In this document: positions 62,849 to 64,000 of the stretch, in pieces
Numbering within the stretch: position 1 is the stretch's first letter
Layout of the letters: each line of letters opens with the position of its first letter
Notes under the pieces: generated by a model
Seen by the model: the letters and a program-made list of their open reading frames with translations, nothing else
What the model was told of the DNA's origin: nothing
Database searches by the model: none
Origin: Symbiodinium natans
Taxonomy: Eukaryota > Sar > Dinophyceae > Suessiales > Symbiodiniaceae
Assembly: GCA_905221605.1 (NCBI GenBank)
Contig: CAJNDS010000796.1
Span: 2,501-66,500, forward strand
Direction of reading: 5' to 3'
DNA: 64,000 nt
Translations under genes and position numbers: made by a program

Positions 62849-63097
62849 TCCGAGACATAGGTGCTCGTAGCCACAGTCCTTTGGAGCGATCGGGCCCAGC
62901 AGCTGCCAAGGAAAAGGGCCAGGGTCAGTCTCCACCGTGATGTTTTTCAGGTGCGGCACGCGGTACGAAATACTGACCTCCCCTGGGAGCTTCTCCTTCA
63001 GCTGCAGAACTCTGGGTACCACCCAGGCCTCAAACACCACAGCCATGCGATGCCACAAGTTCGGGCTAAAGCGATCTGGGCTCTGCACCACCACGAC
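62849..63097 (-). CDS. GT61-like glycosyltransferase, upstream exon
   Basis: 249 nt, 83 codons. Acceptor is CCTTCTCTCTACCGAG and donor GGA|GTAGTA. It reads VVVVQSPDRFSPNLWHRMAV to PKDCGYEHLCLG. NLWHxxxVxxE matches the N-x-x-H segment near the start of GT61 domains, and CxxEHxxxG the later Cys-containing strand. Order and strand agree with exon 60520-60970. The open frame extends further 5' to 63220, so the start is a choice. Confidence 0.65.
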
Positions 63098-63109
63098 CTC
63101 GGTAGAGAG

Positions 63110-63600
63110 AAGGGTTGCGAGTGCAGAGTTTAGGGCTTGCTTTACGGAAATCATCACAATCTGGGCCCTTGTAACAGTAAACAAATTGCACAGGTTACCA
63201 TGCACCATCTCTAACTCCAACTGAGCTCTATGACTCTAAACCCTAACAGGAACCTCCCAGGGCTACCCAGCCACTGCAGAGTTTGGCGCAAAGCTTCCGT
63301 GGCTGCAAAGGACCCCAAGAGACGACTCTGCGGTGACCGTGCCTCCCGCCGCAGGGGCTCCCGATCGCTGAATGCTCCACTTCACTCGCCCTGTCTTGGA
63401 GCTCTTCTCGTGCCAAAACCTCGCAACACCAGACCAAGTCCAGTGCTCATCGCCTGAATTCCCCAGTGCCCCCTTAACAATGTAGTATACCCTTTTCCGC
63501 CTGTTCAGTCTTGAAAGAAAGGCGAGCCCAGAAAGAGTGCTAGCGAGAAACCTGGAAGACCCTGTAGACTTCAACAGAAGCCCTATAACAAAGTGTCCTT
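63110..63600 (-). other. Possible 5' exons of the GT61-like gene
   Basis: Minus frames at 63,263-63,574 (GDEHWTWSGVARFWHEKSS...) and 63,243-63,437 overlap. Either could be an N-terminal exon; no motif decides. Confidence 0.3.
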
Positions 63601-64000
63601 AATGGTTGGAATAAGGTTTGGGGCCCATGATAGTATAATCACAAGAAGGAACCCTAGGGTTTAACATTGGTAATCACTTGAGCTTCTACATTAGACGCCC
63701 TTGCCAGAGCCCTTCAACCGGCGACGAGGTCGCATAAAGCTCTCTCATTTCCATTCTTAGCCATTCTTACACCCTAAACCCTAAACCCTAAACGCTAAGC
63801 CCTAAACCCATTATTTCATGACATGCTTCACCCCCCCTGCCCCCCTCCTCAGCAAGCTCTGAAGCTTGCTTAGGGGGGGGGGGGGGAGGGGGAGCCTAGG
63901 TATGTTTTCCCGGCTTCCTCAGGTTTCTCTTTCTGGAACGTTGGGGTTTAGGGTTTAGGGTTTAAGGTTGGGGTTGTGGCAGGGAGTGAACCTTAGTGAG
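63601..64000. other. Right edge, no gene supported
   Basis: Short CCCTAAA and TTTAGGG arrays around a G-run (63,872-63,888). Nothing coding recognised. Confidence 0.4.

Noticed and set aside
353-63975. CRISPR array or bacterial operon
   Set aside because: Repeats are telomere-like 7- to 9-mers without regular unique spacers; no cas-like genes, and the genes are intron-rich.
1-64000. Dinoflagellate spliced-leader gene, tRNA, rRNA or snRNA
   Set aside because: I looked for the conserved leader ending TTGGCTCAAG, cloverleaf A/B boxes and conserved rRNA stretches and found none.

Overview
The window looks like nuclear DNA of a dinoflagellate, most probably of the Symbiodiniaceae/Suessiales type. 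The grounds are: plant-type TTTAGGG telomere-like repeats scattered everywhere in both orientations; genes broken into very small exons; introns using GC as well as GT donors with AG acceptors; a large dinoflagellate-like LINE; and many short inverted-repeat elements. Nothing bacterial, viral or organellar was recognised, and no rRNA, tRNA or CRISPR array was seen. Long open frames are rare because the host genes are split. Outside the LINE and the 60.5-63.1 kb gene, most long frames are repeat artefacts.

The main result comes from translating the short unique islands between the telomere-like arrays. Read on the minus strand they form exons that join in phase. About 20.4 to 5.0 kb encodes a HAD-superfamily hydrolase of the epoxide-hydrolase-N-terminal/ACAD10 type. 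All four HAD motifs are present, each in a different exon: FDIGGVVVDSP at 20.3 kb, ALTNN at 10.4 kb, RKPD at 7.95 kb and FLDDIGKN at 6.76 kb. One exon is only 17 nt. About 50.2 to 26.7 kb encodes a protein with at least one, probably two, cyclic-nucleotide-binding (CNB) domains (VLFKQGDPPG, ACYLVLSG, KLFGEIGF, DTLCVVMS, GHVFLKQGE). A terminal exon with a stop at 20.8 kb may end an upstream gene just before the HAD gene. Further minus-strand exon-like islands continue to 60 kb. A GT61-like glycosyltransferase gene, also minus, lies at 60.5-63.1 kb.

Most inferred introns begin at or within about 20 nt of the donor with TTTAGGG-type repeats and end shortly before the acceptor with CCCTAAA-type repeats. 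The two ends of each pre-mRNA intron are therefore complementary and could pair, bringing the splice sites together. On the plus strand this appears as CCCTAAA-exon-TTTAGGG, repeated dozens of times. I interpret these as introner-like introns whose terminal inverted repeats are telomere-like.

A degraded but nearly full-length LINE (38401-47075, minus) sits inside an intron of the CNB gene, flanked by an exact 15-bp direct repeat. In 5' to 3' order it encodes a membrane-segment region with a GEASNPGP (2A-like) motif, an OTU-like cysteine protease, a C2H2 finger region, an APE-type endonuclease preceded by a second GEAxxPGP motif, and a reverse transcriptase with YMDD and a C-terminal CCHH/CCHC finger. 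Other elements include two families of small inverted-repeat elements, minisatellites, poly-G/C tracts and AT microsatellites. Exon calls rest on reading splice sites, phase and protein motifs by eye; no alignment or transcript data were available.
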